Source: Caulobacteraceae bacterium (lineage in GTDB: Bacteria > Pseudomonadota > Alphaproteobacteria > Caulobacterales > Caulobacteraceae). Taken from it: 64,000 nucleotides of DNA. Shown one piece after another: positions 32,072 through 43,323 of the stretch (positions are counted from its first letter, which is position 1; the number at the start of each line of letters is the position of its first letter). A model generated the notes under the pieces. It was not told the DNA's origin, did no database searches, and worked only from the letters and a program-made list of their open reading frames with translations. Both the position numbers and the translations under genes were made by a program. The DNA lies in the NCBI GenBank assembly GCA_027487945.1, contig JAIYCQ010000043.1:1-64000 (forward strand), given 5' to 3'.

Positions 32072-32833
32072 ATGCGACGGCTCTTGCTGATCCCTGTCGT
32101 GCTTGCCGTGCTGGGCGTGGGGCTGCTCGCGATCGGCTTCTTCACACCCCGCTATAGTGATGAAGCCGCCGCTGAACGGGCGCTCGATGACCTGGATCGC
32201 CAGTGGGGACAACATCTGGAGACCAGGGCGGATCTCGAGAGCCAAGGCTACACCGACCGCTTCTTCGACATCCTGCAGCAGTACGAGACGCCTCGCTGGA
32301 CACTCATCGATCTCGGCTATCTGGCCCTGGCCTGGAGCCTTGTCGCTGGCGTGGCATTCGCATTCCGTTGGCGGCCCTGGCGGCGGCAATCGCGACTGAT
32401 CCCGGCCATGGGTCTGACTATGGCGGCCCTGCTGCTTTTCTGGCTGGGTCTGGTCGCCGACCCGATCTACGCGTCCGCGAGAGAGCGGCTTCCCCACTGG
32501 GCCGACACAATCGGCATTCCGATCATCTCCTCGACAATCGGCATGCTCTTCGTCTCGCCGATTGTGGCGTGCGCACTATGGCTTCCGTTTCTGCGAGGGA
32601 CAGAGTCGGGTTCGCTCGTCGAGACCGCCGGCTACTGGCCACCGAGATGGCGGCTTCTACCGATGCTGCTGATCTATGGACCGCTCGCTGTCGCCTTTGC
32701 GATCTCACTCGTTTGGTCATTCGGGCCATCCGGCTGGGCGACCTCAGTCGCCGGCGGTGTTCTGCTGTGGCTGACTGTCAACGCGGCGAGCGTGTGGCTG
32801 GCCCCGCGCCGGGCTAAGCTGTCCGAGCTATGA
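32072..32833 (+). CDS. Hypothetical multi-pass membrane protein
   Basis: Start MRRLLLIPVVLAVLG with RBS-like aaggtg; several hydrophobic helices. Confidence 0.6.
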   Translation: MRRLLLIPVVLAVLGVGLLAIGFFTPRYSDEAAAERALDDLDRQWGQHLETRADLESQGYTDRFFDILQQYETPRWTLIDLGYLALAWSLVAGVAFAFRWRPWRRQSRLIPAMGLTMAALLLFWLGLVADPIYASARERLPHWADTIGIPIISSTIGMLFVSPIVACALWLPFLRGTESGSLVETAGYWPPRWRLLPMLLIYGPLAVAFAISLVWSFGPSGWATSVAGGVLLWLTVNAASVWLAPRRAKLSEL

Positions 32834-33615
32834 GTCCCCGTCCCCCCCGCAAGGCCAAGGCCCACGAAGCGCCGATAACCCTCACGCCCGAGGAGATCGC
32901 CTTCACGCGCGGGCTGGTGATCCATCAGGACCCCCACGTCATCGCGCTGAACAAGCCGCCGGGGCTGTCCAGCCAGGGTGGGCGGATCAACGCCAATACG
33001 CTGGACGAGCTGCTCTGGGCCTTCGCCACGGCGGGCGGCAACCGGCCGCGGCTGGTGCATCGGCTCGACCGCGACACCAGCGGCGTCATCCTGACCGCCC
33101 GCACAAAGCCGGCCGCAAGTTTCCTCGGCAAGGCCATGATCGCCAAGCGCTTTCGGAAGACCTACCTGGCCATCGTCGCCCCCGGCGCGCCGTCGCCGAA
33201 GGGCGGGGTGATCGAGGCCGCCCTGCGCCGCGAGAGCATCGGCCGCGAGGCCTATATGCGCGTCACCGAGCCCGAACACCCCGACGCCGAGAGCGCGAAG
33301 ACCCGCTACCGCACCCTGGCGGCCACGCCGGAAGCGGCGCTGATGGAGGTCAGCCCCGAGACCGGCCGCATGCACCAGCTGCGCGTGCACATGGCCAGCC
33401 TCGGCCGCCCGATCGTCGGCGACGTGCGCTACGGCGGCGCCCTGACGGTCGGCGGCCATCCCGTGCCGCGCCTGATGCTGCACGCGGTGAAGCTCAGCTA
33501 TCCGCACCCGGACGGCCAGACCGCCACAATAGAGGCGCCGATGCCCGCTGATATGGCCCAGCTGGCGCGCGCGCTGGGTCTTGCGGGAAACCCGCAGCCG
33601 GACGCAGCCCCGTAA
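32830..33615 (+). CDS. RluA-family pseudouridine synthase
   Basis: VIALNKPPGLSSQGG...LVHRLDRDTSGVIL...ETGRMHQLRVHMASLGRPIVGDVRYG. Confidence 0.93.
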   Translation: MSPRPPRKAKAHEAPITLTPEEIAFTRGLVIHQDPHVIALNKPPGLSSQGGRINANTLDELLWAFATAGGNRPRLVHRLDRDTSGVILTARTKPAASFLGKAMIAKRFRKTYLAIVAPGAPSPKGGVIEAALRRESIGREAYMRVTEPEHPDAESAKTRYRTLAATPEAALMEVSPETGRMHQLRVHMASLGRPIVGDVRYGGALTVGGHPVPRLMLHAVKLSYPHPDGQTATIEAPMPADMAQLARALGLAGNPQPDAAP

Positions 33616-33631
33616 GGCCGGAGGAGTCGTC

Positions 33632-34135
33632 ATGAAGCGCGTCCTGATCGTCACCGCGGCGGCCCTGAGCCTGGCCGCCTGCGCCACGCCCACCGTCTAC
33701 GCCCCCTCCACGGGCGCGCGAACCAGCGTCGGGTTCAGCGACTACCGCATCGAGACCGGGCGCTATCGCGTCACCTACACGGGCGGCGGCGGGGCGCCGA
33801 TGGCCCAGGTGGCGGACTATGCCCTGCTGCGGGCGGCGGAGGTGGCGTTGCGCGACGGCTATGACTGGTTCCGGGTGGTGGATCGCAGCGACCGAACGGT
33901 CGGCGGCGCCGCCGCAGGCGGGCCGCGCGTGAGCCTCGGCCTCGGCTCGGGCGGCGGCTGGCGGCGGAGCGGCGGCCTGCGCGTCGGGGTCGGGACCAGC
34001 TTCGACCTGTCCGGCGGTCCGGCCCTGTCGCGCACGCTCGAAGTCATGGCCGGCAAGGGGCCGGTTCCCAGGCAGCCCGACGTCTACGACGCCCGCGACA
34101 TCGTCCGCGTCATCGGCCGGGGCGAGGGCCGCTAG
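33632..34135 (+). CDS. CC0125/CC1285-type lipoprotein
   Basis: MKRVLIVTAAALSLAACATPTVYAPS lipobox; GFSDYRIETGRYRVTYTGGG. Confidence 0.75.
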   Translation: MKRVLIVTAAALSLAACATPTVYAPSTGARTSVGFSDYRIETGRYRVTYTGGGGAPMAQVADYALLRAAEVALRDGYDWFRVVDRSDRTVGGAAAGGPRVSLGLGSGGGWRRSGGLRVGVGTSFDLSGGPALSRTLEVMAGKGPVPRQPDVYDARDIVRVIGRGEGR

Positions 34136-34191
34136 GCCGCCGCGCTCCAGGCCGCCTTTGCGCGCGGCGTCGCATCGTCGCATAAGGGCGC

Positions 34192-34578
34192 ATGGACAAA
34201 CTGCTTCTCGTGGCCGCCGGCGGGGCGATCGGCGCCGTCGCCCGCTACCTGACCGGGACCCAGTCCCTGCGCCTGTTCGGCGCCGGCTGGCCCTGGGGCA
34301 CGCTGGCGGTCAACGTCCTTGGCGGACTGGCCATGGGCGTACTGGTCGGCGTGCTGGCGCTGCGGGGCGGCGCGGACCAGGAGCGCTGGCGGTTGCTGCT
34401 GGGCGTCGGGGTGCTGGGCGGCTTTACGACGTTCTCGGCCTTCTCGCTGGACGTCGCCCTGATGATCGAGCGACGCGACTGGCTCGCGGCCTTCGCCTAT
34501 TCAACCCTCTCCGTCGTCGCCTCGGTGGCGGCGCTGTTCGCCGGCATGCTGCTGGTCCGAAAGCTGGTGGCCGCATGA
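34192..34578 (+). CDS. crcB: Fluoride efflux channel CrcB/FluC
   Basis: GGAIGAVARYLTG...WGTLAVNVLGG...GVLGGFTTFSAFSLD. Confidence 0.93.
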   Translation: MDKLLLVAAGGAIGAVARYLTGTQSLRLFGAGWPWGTLAVNVLGGLAMGVLVGVLALRGGADQERWRLLLGVGVLGGFTTFSAFSLDVALMIERRDWLAAFAYSTLSVVASVAALFAGMLLVRKLVAA

Positions 34579-35588
34579 CCGCGCGCGAAGTCAAAACCCT
34601 GTTCGTGGACGCGGCGGAGGCCGGCGAGGACGGTGTGCGACTGGACCGCTGGTTCCGCCGCCGCTGGCCGCACCTGACCCAGATCCAGATCCAGAAGCTG
34701 GCCCGCAGCGGCCAGATCCGCGTCGACGGCGCCCGGGCCAAGGCCGACAGCCGGTTGCAGGCCGGCCAGCAGGTGCGGGTGCCGCCGCTGCCGGACGCGC
34801 CGGACAAGTCCGAGCGCAAGGCTCTGTCGCCGCGCGACGCCGCCTTCGCCCGGTCGCTGGTGCTCTACGAGGACGAGGACGTCCTCATCCTCAACAAGCC
34901 GGCGGGCCTCGCCGTGCAGGGCGGCACCAAGACCACCCACCACGTCGACAAGCTGCTGTCGGCCTGGGGCGAGGGGCTGGAGCGACCCCGGCTGGTGCAC
35001 CGCCTCGACCGTGACACCTCCGGGGTGCTGGTCCTCGGCAAGACGCCGGCGGCGGCCGCGAAGCTGTCGGGCGCCTTCGCCCGACGCAAGGCGCAGAAGA
35101 CCTACTGGGCGCTGGTCGTCGGCACGCCGCACCCGACCGAGGGGATCATCGACATCCCGCTGGCCAAGAAGGGCATCAACGACCGCGAGATGATCGTGCC
35201 CGTCGATCCCAAGGACCCGAAGGGCGAGGTGGCCGAGACCGAGTTCGTGACCCTCAGCCGCGCCGGCCCCAGGGTCAGCTGGATGGCGCTGCGCCCGCAC
35301 ACCGGCCGCACCCACCAGCTGCGCGCCCACATGCTGGCCATCGGCCACCCGATCCTGGGCGATCCCAAATACGGCGACGAGAAGAGCGCGGCCCTGTCGC
35401 AGGGGCTGCAACTCCAGCTGCACGCCCGCCGGCTGGTTATCCCGCACCCTTCCGCCGGGATGATCGCCGTCGAGGCGCCGCTCAGCCGCGAGATGAAGGA
35501 AGGCTTCCAGCGTTTCGGATTCGACGAGCACGAGGCCGACCCCGACCCCTTCGACCGCAAGCGTGGCGGCCGATCGAGCCGACGTTAG
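34575..35588 (+). CDS. RluC-type pseudouridine synthase with N-terminal S4 domain
   Basis: RLDRWFRRRWPHLTQIQIQKLARSGQIRVDG S4; LVHRLDRDTSGVLVLG; trimmed from longer ORF 34158. Confidence 0.92.
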   Translation: MTAREVKTLFVDAAEAGEDGVRLDRWFRRRWPHLTQIQIQKLARSGQIRVDGARAKADSRLQAGQQVRVPPLPDAPDKSERKALSPRDAAFARSLVLYEDEDVLILNKPAGLAVQGGTKTTHHVDKLLSAWGEGLERPRLVHRLDRDTSGVLVLGKTPAAAAKLSGAFARRKAQKTYWALVVGTPHPTEGIIDIPLAKKGINDREMIVPVDPKDPKGEVAETEFVTLSRAGPRVSWMALRPHTGRTHQLRAHMLAIGHPILGDPKYGDEKSAALSQGLQLQLHARRLVIPHPSAGMIAVEAPLSREMKEGFQRFGFDEHEADPDPFDRKRGGRSSRR

Positions 35589-35605
35589 CCTCCGGCGCGA
35601 GGGGG

Positions 35606-36838
35606 CTAGACCAGCCCGCTGACCGGGGCCACCCCGGCGCTGTCCGGAAACACCGTCGCGTCCAGCGCCCGGCGGTCCAGGCCCATGTGGTCGGCGAGCA
35701 CGCCCTTGAACAGGCCGCGCAGGTCCAGCGTCGGCCGGGTGTCGCGCCCCTCGAACAGCGCCGAGGCCTTGAGGGTCGGCCAGTCGCCGATGATGCCGCC
35801 GGGCTTGAGGCCGCCGCCCAGCAGGAACGCGGTCGAGCCGGTGCCGTGGTCGGTGCCGCCGGTGCCGTTGATCCGCGCCGTGCGGCCAAACTCGGTGGCG
35901 ACCACGACGACGGTGTCCTTCCAGTCGGCCGCGAGCCCGTCGTGCAGGCCCATCAGCAGCGCGTCGAGATAGAGCAGTCGGTTGGCCAGCTGGCCCTCGG
36001 CCGCGCCCTGGTTGGCGTGGGTGTCCCAGCCGTCGACGGAGATGGCCACGATCTGCGGTCCGTTGTCCTGCCGCATGAAGCCGGCCACGGTCGCGCCGAT
36101 GGACCGGGCCAGGGCCTGCCCCTGGCGGACCAGGCCCTGGGCGCCGCCGCCGGCCATCACCGCGGGCGCCTGCCCCGGGCTGTCCTGCATGGCCATGGCG
36201 GCCATGGCCTCGGTCTCAAGCCCTCGGGCGAGCGCCGGGCCGAGCAGGGGATCGTCGGCGTAGAGGTCGCCGAGGATGGCGGGAAGGCGGGGGCTGCCCC
36301 CGGCGGCGGCGCCCGGCGACCACGAGCCGGTCTGGACCTTGCCGCGCAGGATCAGCGGGGCGGTGGCCCCGACCGACAGCGCCTCGGTCTTCCGCGCCGG
36401 CATCGCCTCCAGCGCCCGGTTCAGGAAGCCCGAGGCGGTCCCGTAGACGACGGCGGCGCCGCTCTCCAGCACGTCCTGGGCCTCGAAGTGCGAGCGGGCG
36501 CGGTCGGGACCGGCGACGGCCGGCGCGATCCGCGCCTGGCCCTTCAGCGCCAGGCCATGGACCCCCGCCAGCGCCGGGTGCAGCGCGAAGGTGGCGTCCA
36601 GTTTCAACGCCTGGTCAGCCGGTATGGCGATCCGGCCGCGCAGACCGGCATAGTCGGGATCGCCGACCGGCGGACTGGCCGACAGCCCGTCCATGGCCCC
36701 CCGGGCGATGACGGTGATCATCTTCTTGCGGTGTGAGCCGCCTTCGGCGCGGGCGGCGTGGCCCATGAAGCCGACGGTGAGGCCGAGGCCGGCGGCGGCG
36801 GACAGCAGACCGCGACGGGACAGGTCGGTGCGGGTCAT
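35606..36838 (-). CDS. DUF1501 domain-containing protein (Tat-type signal)
   Basis: MTRTDLSRRGLLSAAAGLGLTVGF; TEFGRTARINGTGGTDHGTGSTAFLLGG. Confidence 0.88.
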   Translation of the reverse strand: MTRTDLSRRGLLSAAAGLGLTVGFMGHAARAEGGSHRKKMITVIARGAMDGLSASPPVGDPDYAGLRGRIAIPADQALKLDATFALHPALAGVHGLALKGQARIAPAVAGPDRARSHFEAQDVLESGAAVVYGTASGFLNRALEAMPARKTEALSVGATAPLILRGKVQTGSWSPGAAAGGSPRLPAILGDLYADDPLLGPALARGLETEAMAAMAMQDSPGQAPAVMAGGGAQGLVRQGQALARSIGATVAGFMRQDNGPQIVAISVDGWDTHANQGAAEGQLANRLLYLDALLMGLHDGLAADWKDTVVVVATEFGRTARINGTGGTDHGTGSTAFLLGGGLKPGGIIGDWPTLKASALFEGRDTRPTLDLRGLFKGVLADHMGLDRRALDATVFPDSAGVAPVSGLV

Positions 36839-38241
36839 CGGCGCTGGAACTCCGGGCTCATCAACAGGATCGACAGGGCTTCCTCACGGGACTCGGCGCG
36901 GGCGACGGCGATCCGGACAGGTTCGCTCAGCCGGCCGCCGAGCGCCTCGCGCGCTACGGTATCAGGGTCGAGCTCGCCGGCGACCGCGGCGGAAAAGCCC
37001 TCGGCCCAGGCCATGCGCTTGATCACCGCGTCGGGCGCCGCCCAGGTGGCGGCCGTCTCGTCCCAGCCCTTGGGCGAGGGCGCCGAGAACGGGCGCTGGC
37101 CCAGGGCGTTGAGGGGAGGGGCGAGATGCTCGATGGCGCCGGGCTGGCCGCCGATCGCCCGCCAGCTGGAGATCAGGAACTCGTAGGGCGTCTTGAACTT
37201 CGCCGGCCGGGGCTCCCAGGCCTCGGGCGCCTCGACCAGGGCCCGCGCCACAGCCGACAGGTTTCCGTCCGACGCCGTCCACGCCGCCTCCAGCCGCGAC
37301 ACCAGCCCGGGCGGCGGCTCGTCGGCCACGAAGTGTCGGGCGATCTTGCGGGCCAGGTGCCGGGCGGTGGCGGGGTGGGCCGCCAGGTCCCTGAGAATGG
37401 CCGCCGCCTGCGCGGCCTCGTCCTGGCGGTAGCTTCGGCCCATCACCGTGCGCGGGCCCGGCTCGTGGGCCGCCGCCCGGAAGACGAATCGGCCCTGTCG
37501 GTCCTCCGCCTCGCGCAGGCCGCCGACGCTCCAGCCGGTCAGGGCGCGGGCGAACTCGGTGACGTCCGCCTGGCTGTAGCCGCCGTCGACGCCGACCGTG
37601 TGCAGCTCGAGGATCTCGCGGGCCAGGTTCTCGTTCAGGCCGCCGCCGGCGGCAGCGCCGGCGCGACGCCGACGGGCGAGGACGGCTGCCGCCTGGCTTC
37701 CTGGCCCGACCGACTGGGCCTGGTCCAGGTAGAGCAGCATGGCCGGGTGGGCGGTGGAGGCGATCAACAGGTCCTCGAACCGGCCGAACACGTGCGGCCG
37801 GATCGCCTCCTGTTCGAAGGGACCGGCCACCGTGGCCGTGATCAGCTTGACCGCCGAAACGGTGAAATGGTTGGCCCAGAACAGGGCCCAGCGCTCGCGG
37901 AAGCCGGCCGGCGTGGTCGCGGCCAGCCGCGCCCGGGCGAGAAAGTCAACCGCCGTGCCCTCGCGCAGCATGCGGGCGGCGATCTGCACAGGATCGCGGT
38001 CGGACGCCGTCTCGCCATCGGCGCGGCGCATATCGCGGCGTTCGGTCTGGTAGGCGCGGAAGGCCTGGATGCGGACGGCCGACGTCTCGCCGCCGACCTG
38101 GGGCTGATCGGCGCCGGTGGGGCGAATCTGGGCCAGCAGCCAGTCGCGCGGGTCGCCGCCGACCCCCGCCAGCTCGCCGGGGCGGGCCCCCAGGCCGAAG
38201 CGGGTGACCGCGATGGCCGCCGAAACATCTCTTGAAGGCAT
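36835..38241 (-). CDS. DUF1800 domain-containing protein
   Basis: ITRFGLGARPGEL-like N-terminus, NENLAREILELHTVG, paired with DUF1501. Confidence 0.88.
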   Translation of the reverse strand: MPSRDVSAAIAVTRFGLGARPGELAGVGGDPRDWLLAQIRPTGADQPQVGGETSAVRIQAFRAYQTERRDMRRADGETASDRDPVQIAARMLREGTAVDFLARARLAATTPAGFRERWALFWANHFTVSAVKLITATVAGPFEQEAIRPHVFGRFEDLLIASTAHPAMLLYLDQAQSVGPGSQAAAVLARRRRAGAAAGGGLNENLAREILELHTVGVDGGYSQADVTEFARALTGWSVGGLREAEDRQGRFVFRAAAHEPGPRTVMGRSYRQDEAAQAAAILRDLAAHPATARHLARKIARHFVADEPPPGLVSRLEAAWTASDGNLSAVARALVEAPEAWEPRPAKFKTPYEFLISSWRAIGGQPGAIEHLAPPLNALGQRPFSAPSPKGWDETAATWAAPDAVIKRMAWAEGFSAAVAGELDPDTVAREALGGRLSEPVRIAVARAESREEALSILLMSPEFQRR

Positions 38242-38341
38242 GGGCACTGTCGGCGCGTCCTTGAAACTGCGGGGCGGTTCGGTCACTTCAACGCCGTGCG
38301 TCGGCCCGTCCGTCGCGCCACGACCATCGAAGGATACTCCA

Positions 38342-39064
38342 GTGACCGGCAAGGGCGACGGCGTTCAGAAGCCGAGGCGGTTCTACAAGGGCGTGGCCGT
38401 GGGCGAGGCAGAGGGCGGCCATGCCGTGCTGCTCGATGGCCGGTCCCCGAAGACGCCGTCGGGGCGCAAGGTGGTGCTGCCGACACCGGCGCTGGCCGCC
38501 CTGGTGGCGGCGGACTGGGACGCCCAGGCCGAGGAGATCGACACCCTGCGCATGCCGGCCCAGCGGCTGGCGGCGACGGCGATCGACCGGGTGGCCGGCG
38601 TCCGCGTGGAGGTCGCCGAGGAAATCGCCCGCTACGCCGGATCCGACCTGCTCTGCTACCGGGCTGAGTCGCCCGCCAGCCTGGTCGAGGCGCAGCGCGA
38701 GGCCTGGGACCCGCTGCTGGCATGGGCGGACGAGGATCTCGGCCTGCGGCTGACGGCGGTAGGCGGCATCATTCACCGCGCCCAGCCCGAGGGCTCGCTG
38801 GCCCGGGCCCGGGCGCTGTCGCTCGACCTCGACGACTTCGGCCTGACCGCCCTGGCGCAGGCGTCCAGCCTCCTGGGCTCGGCGGTCCTGGCCCTGGCGC
38901 TGCAGCGGGGCCGGCTGGACGGGCAGGGCGCCCACGACATCGCCCGGCTCGACGAGGCCTGGCAGGAGGCGCGCTGGGGCGTCGACTACGAGGCCGCCGA
39001 CCGCACCGCCGCCCGGCTGGAGGAGGCCCTGTTGCTGGAGCGCTGGTTCCGGGCGCTCGACTAG
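38342..39064 (+). CDS. ATP12-family chaperone (F1-ATPase assembly), GTG start
   Basis: RRFYKGVAVGEAEGGHAVLLDGRSPKTPSGRKVVLPT...LLCYRAESPASLVEAQREAWDPLL. Confidence 0.9.
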   Translation: MTGKGDGVQKPRRFYKGVAVGEAEGGHAVLLDGRSPKTPSGRKVVLPTPALAALVAADWDAQAEEIDTLRMPAQRLAATAIDRVAGVRVEVAEEIARYAGSDLLCYRAESPASLVEAQREAWDPLLAWADEDLGLRLTAVGGIIHRAQPEGSLARARALSLDLDDFGLTALAQASSLLGSAVLALALQRGRLDGQGAHDIARLDEAWQEARWGVDYEAADRTAARLEEALLLERWFRALD

Positions 39065-39157
39065 CAGCCGCTTCCCGTTGCGTCAGCCAAATCAACGCCT
39101 TGTCATGCCCCCGTCACGGCTTTAACCCGTGCCTGACCTTGTAAGGGGGACGACGGC

Positions 39158-40690
<1,533 letters not shown>

Positions 40691-40707
40691 GCGGCGCTGT
40701 ACTTCTA

Positions 40708-40810
40708 TCCTCTCCCTGTCGGGCGAGGACGGAATGGGGGGATAGAATGATTTTATCCCCCTCCGTTCCGCCACCCGTATGCTTCCCCTCGTCCCGTCGC
40801 ACGGGGAGGG
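40708..40810. repeat. Imperfect long inverted repeat downstream of pccB (REP/MITE-like or terminator)
   Basis: ggaatggggggata/tatccccctccgttcc inner stem; cctctccctgtcgggcgagga versus ccctcgtcccgtcgcacggggaggg outer arms. Confidence 0.6.
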
Positions 40811-41149
40811 CGCATGGCCAGCGACCTTGCGGCGTCGGGATGGAGTTCGAGCGGGGACGTCGCTTGGGGAGCCTTCGGCTTCGCCTGCGGCTCTGGGGTG
40901 AGGGGGTTACTCATCCGGTCCGGGACGAGGCCGCTGCCTTGCCCGCCCGTCGGAGGCGCTCCGGCTAAGCCCGAATACGGCTGCCGAGCGGAAGCTTCCG
41001 GATAACGGACTTCGCGGAGCGCTCTGGTTCGCACCACCGTTCGCACGTTCACACACAGACTTCCGGGGTGAACCCGGAACGCTCCGCACCACCTCCCCAA
41101 CCTGTTCATTCGTGGCGGGTCGCGAACCCGCGCCAACCAAGGAAGAGCC

Positions 41150-41416
41150 GTGTCCAAGCCACGCCCCAGCCGCGCGCGCCTCAAGGCGTATGAAGACGCC
41201 CGCCGACAGAGCCGGCAGGCCGCCATAACGGCGCACATGAAGGTGCTCGGCGAGATTGCCGCCGGTGCGGCGGAAGACGCCCGATCAGATCTGTTCGAAG
41301 GCTTCTTCGAAGCACTCGCCGAGGATGCCCGTGGCCTGCTCGAGGAGACGCTGGCGGAGATCGACGCGGCCCACCGCCGAGGCTGTGGTCACCCGCCGCC
41401 GGCCATGAAGTCGTAG
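41150..41416 (+). CDS. Hypothetical small protein, GTG start
   Basis: RBS-like ggaag upstream; Glu/Ala-rich helical; 28 bp antisense overlap with FliN-like gene. Confidence 0.45.
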   Translation: MSKPRPSRARLKAYEDARRQSRQAAITAHMKVLGEIAAGAAEDARSDLFEGFFEALAEDARGLLEETLAEIDAAHRRGCGHPPPAMKS

Positions 41417-41682
41417 ACGTCGGCGGGGCCGGTGACGGCGATGCTGATGCGGTCGTCGTTGATCTGGATTTCCCCGCGGGCCACCGGGTGGTTGTTGGCG
41501 AGGATCCAGACCTCGTCATTGACCTTGGCGTCGAGCGGAATCACCGCCCCCCGGCCCATGCGCAGCAGCTGCTGCATCGGCAGGGTCGAGCGCCCCAGAA
41601 GCACCGCGATATCGACGTTGACGGCCTTGACCTGACTCACGAAAACGCAGCCCCTCTCGCGCAACTCGCGCTGAAGCGCCAC
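41389..41682 (-). CDS. FliN-like (SpoA/FliM-FliN C-terminal) domain protein
   Basis: [65 protein letters not shown]. Confidence 0.85.
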   Translation of the reverse strand: MALQRELRERGCVFVSQVKAVNVDIAVLLGRSTLPMQQLLRMGRGAVIPLDAKVNDEVWILANNHPVARGEIQINDDRISIAVTGPADVYDFMAGGG

Positions 41683-41694
41683 ATTGCGGGCAGC

Positions 41695-42414
41695 ATGCTT
41701 GACCAGCCGTTAAATCCCGCCGCTCCGACCGCGCTATTCGGTCGCGACGACGGCCTTCCCGCCGCCTGGGCGGTGTCGACCTCGCCCGTGTCCTATCCCG
41801 AGGCGGTCGCTGCGATGGAAGCCCGGGCGGCGGCCATCGCCGAGGGGACGGCCGGAGAGCTGGTCTGGCTGCTGGAACATCCGCCCCTCTATACCGCCGG
41901 CGTGTCGGCCCGGGCGACGGACCTGCTCGACCCGGACCGGTTTCCGGTGTTCGAGAGCGGCCGGGGCGGCCAGTACACCTATCACGGGCCGGGCCAGCGG
42001 GTGGTCTATGTGATGCTGGACCTGACCCGGCGGGGGCGCGACGTACGGGCCTTCGTCGCCGCGCTGGAGGCCTGGGTCATCGACGCCCTGTCGGCCTTCA
42101 ATGTCGAAGGCGGACCGCGCGAGGGTCGCGTCGGGGTCTGGGTCGAGCGCAAGGGGCCCGGCTGGTCCCGCGAGGACAAGATTGCCGCCATCGGGGTCAA
42201 GCTGCGCCGCTGGGTCAGTTTCCACGGCATCAGCCTGAACGTCGAGCCGGACCTGTCGCATTTCGACGGCATCGTGCCCTGCGGCCAGACGGCTCACGGG
42301 GTGACCAGCCTGGTCGACCTCGGCCTGCCGGTCAGCATGGACGAGGCGGACGCGGCCCTGAAGGCGGCGTTCACGCGGGTGTTCGGGGCCGTGGCCGAGG
42401 CCCCGGCCCCCTGA
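41695..42414 (+). CDS. lipB: Lipoyl(octanoyl) transferase LipB
   Basis: [16 protein letters not shown]...[22 protein letters not shown]...[31 protein letters not shown]. Confidence 0.95.
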   Translation: MLDQPLNPAAPTALFGRDDGLPAAWAVSTSPVSYPEAVAAMEARAAAIAEGTAGELVWLLEHPPLYTAGVSARATDLLDPDRFPVFESGRGGQYTYHGPGQRVVYVMLDLTRRGRDVRAFVAALEAWVIDALSAFNVEGGPREGRVGVWVERKGPGWSREDKIAAIGVKLRRWVSFHGISLNVEPDLSHFDGIVPCGQTAHGVTSLVDLGLPVSMDEADAALKAAFTRVFGAVAEAPAP

Positions 42415-42419
42415 CGGCC

Positions 42420-42779
42420 CTATTCCTGGCCGCAGGCCTTCCAGGCGCGGAAGTCGGCGCGCTCGGTCGAGCGGCGCAGGTGGGGGGCGCCGAAGACGAA
42501 GCCGGTGTTGGGCTCGGTCGGGGCTTCCATGATCCAGATCTCGCCCGAGGCCTTGGTCCAGACGAACTCCATGTCGCGGGCGTCGGCGCTGGTGCGCACC
42601 ATGCCGCAGACGTCGCCGGACGGGCTGAGGCGCAGCTTGCGGAAGCGCAGGTTCTTGGCGCTGCGGGCCACGTCCTTGAGGGCCGCGACGGCGGGATCGG
42701 TGTCGGCGGCGGCCGGCTCGGCGGCGACGGCCGGCCCGGCGATCGCGAAGGCGAGGGCGGTGACGAGAAGCGTGCGCAT
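42420..42779 (-). CDS. Hypothetical exported protein
   Basis: Signal peptide MRTLLVTALAFAIAGPAVAA; no recognised family. Confidence 0.55.
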   Translation of the reverse strand: MRTLLVTALAFAIAGPAVAAEPAAADTDPAVAALKDVARSAKNLRFRKLRLSPSGDVCGMVRTSADARDMEFVWTKASGEIWIMEAPTEPNTGFVFGAPHLRRSTERADFRAWKACGQE

Positions 42780-42790
42780 GAAGAGGACTC

Positions 42791-43195
42791 CTAGGCCTGT
42801 GCAGGCCGCATGGGGTTGGGGCCGAAGCGGTTGGCGCCCTGTTCGCCGGGCATGACGCCCAGTTCGACCACGGCCCAGACGACCACCACGGCGGCGATAT
42901 AGTCGATCAGCCCGTCAGGCCGCGGCCAGGCCAGCGCCAGGGCCAGCAGGAGGATGGCGGCCAGCCATCCTGATCGACCCCGGTCGTGCAGCCGGCGCGA
43001 CAGCACGCAGCAGCCGGAGAACAGCAGGCCCGGATAGACGAACCAACCGGTCAGGAAGTGGGTGGTGGGCCCGACCGCCGCCTCATAGACCGCTGCAATC
43101 GTGATCAGCACGGCGGCGGCGATCAGGAACGGCCCGCGCGCGACGCGGCCCGTGGAGGAGAAGAAAAGCTCCATCCAGTCGATCTGACCGCTCAT
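42791..43195 (-). CDS. DUF805 family membrane protein
   Basis: MDWMELFFSSTGRVARGPF-type N-terminus, RRLHDRGRSGW motif. Confidence 0.75.
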   Translation of the reverse strand: MSGQIDWMELFFSSTGRVARGPFLIAAAVLITIAAVYEAAVGPTTHFLTGWFVYPGLLFSGCCVLSRRLHDRGRSGWLAAILLLALALAWPRPDGLIDYIAAVVVVWAVVELGVMPGEQGANRFGPNPMRPAQA

Positions 43196-43323
43196 GCGAG
43201 GGGGCGCTCCGAGTCCGCTGTACCTGCACCCTATCTAGTGTGCTTCCGGCCCGAGGGGAACGGCCCAGGCGCGGGACAGCGCCCGGGCGATCACGGAGCG
43301 GGCTGACTGTCCCGCCGCGAGGA

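Noticed and set aside
35606-38241. DUF1501/DUF1800 pair as a novel system
   Set aside because: This pair is a widespread, frequently observed combination; noted as a feature but not unusual.
41021-41060. Possible SOS/LexA box (GTTC repeats: ggttcgcaccaccgttcgcacgttc)
   Set aside because: The alphaproteobacterial box is GTTC-N7-GTTC; here spacings are 8 and 4, and the nearby ORF has no obvious SOS role.
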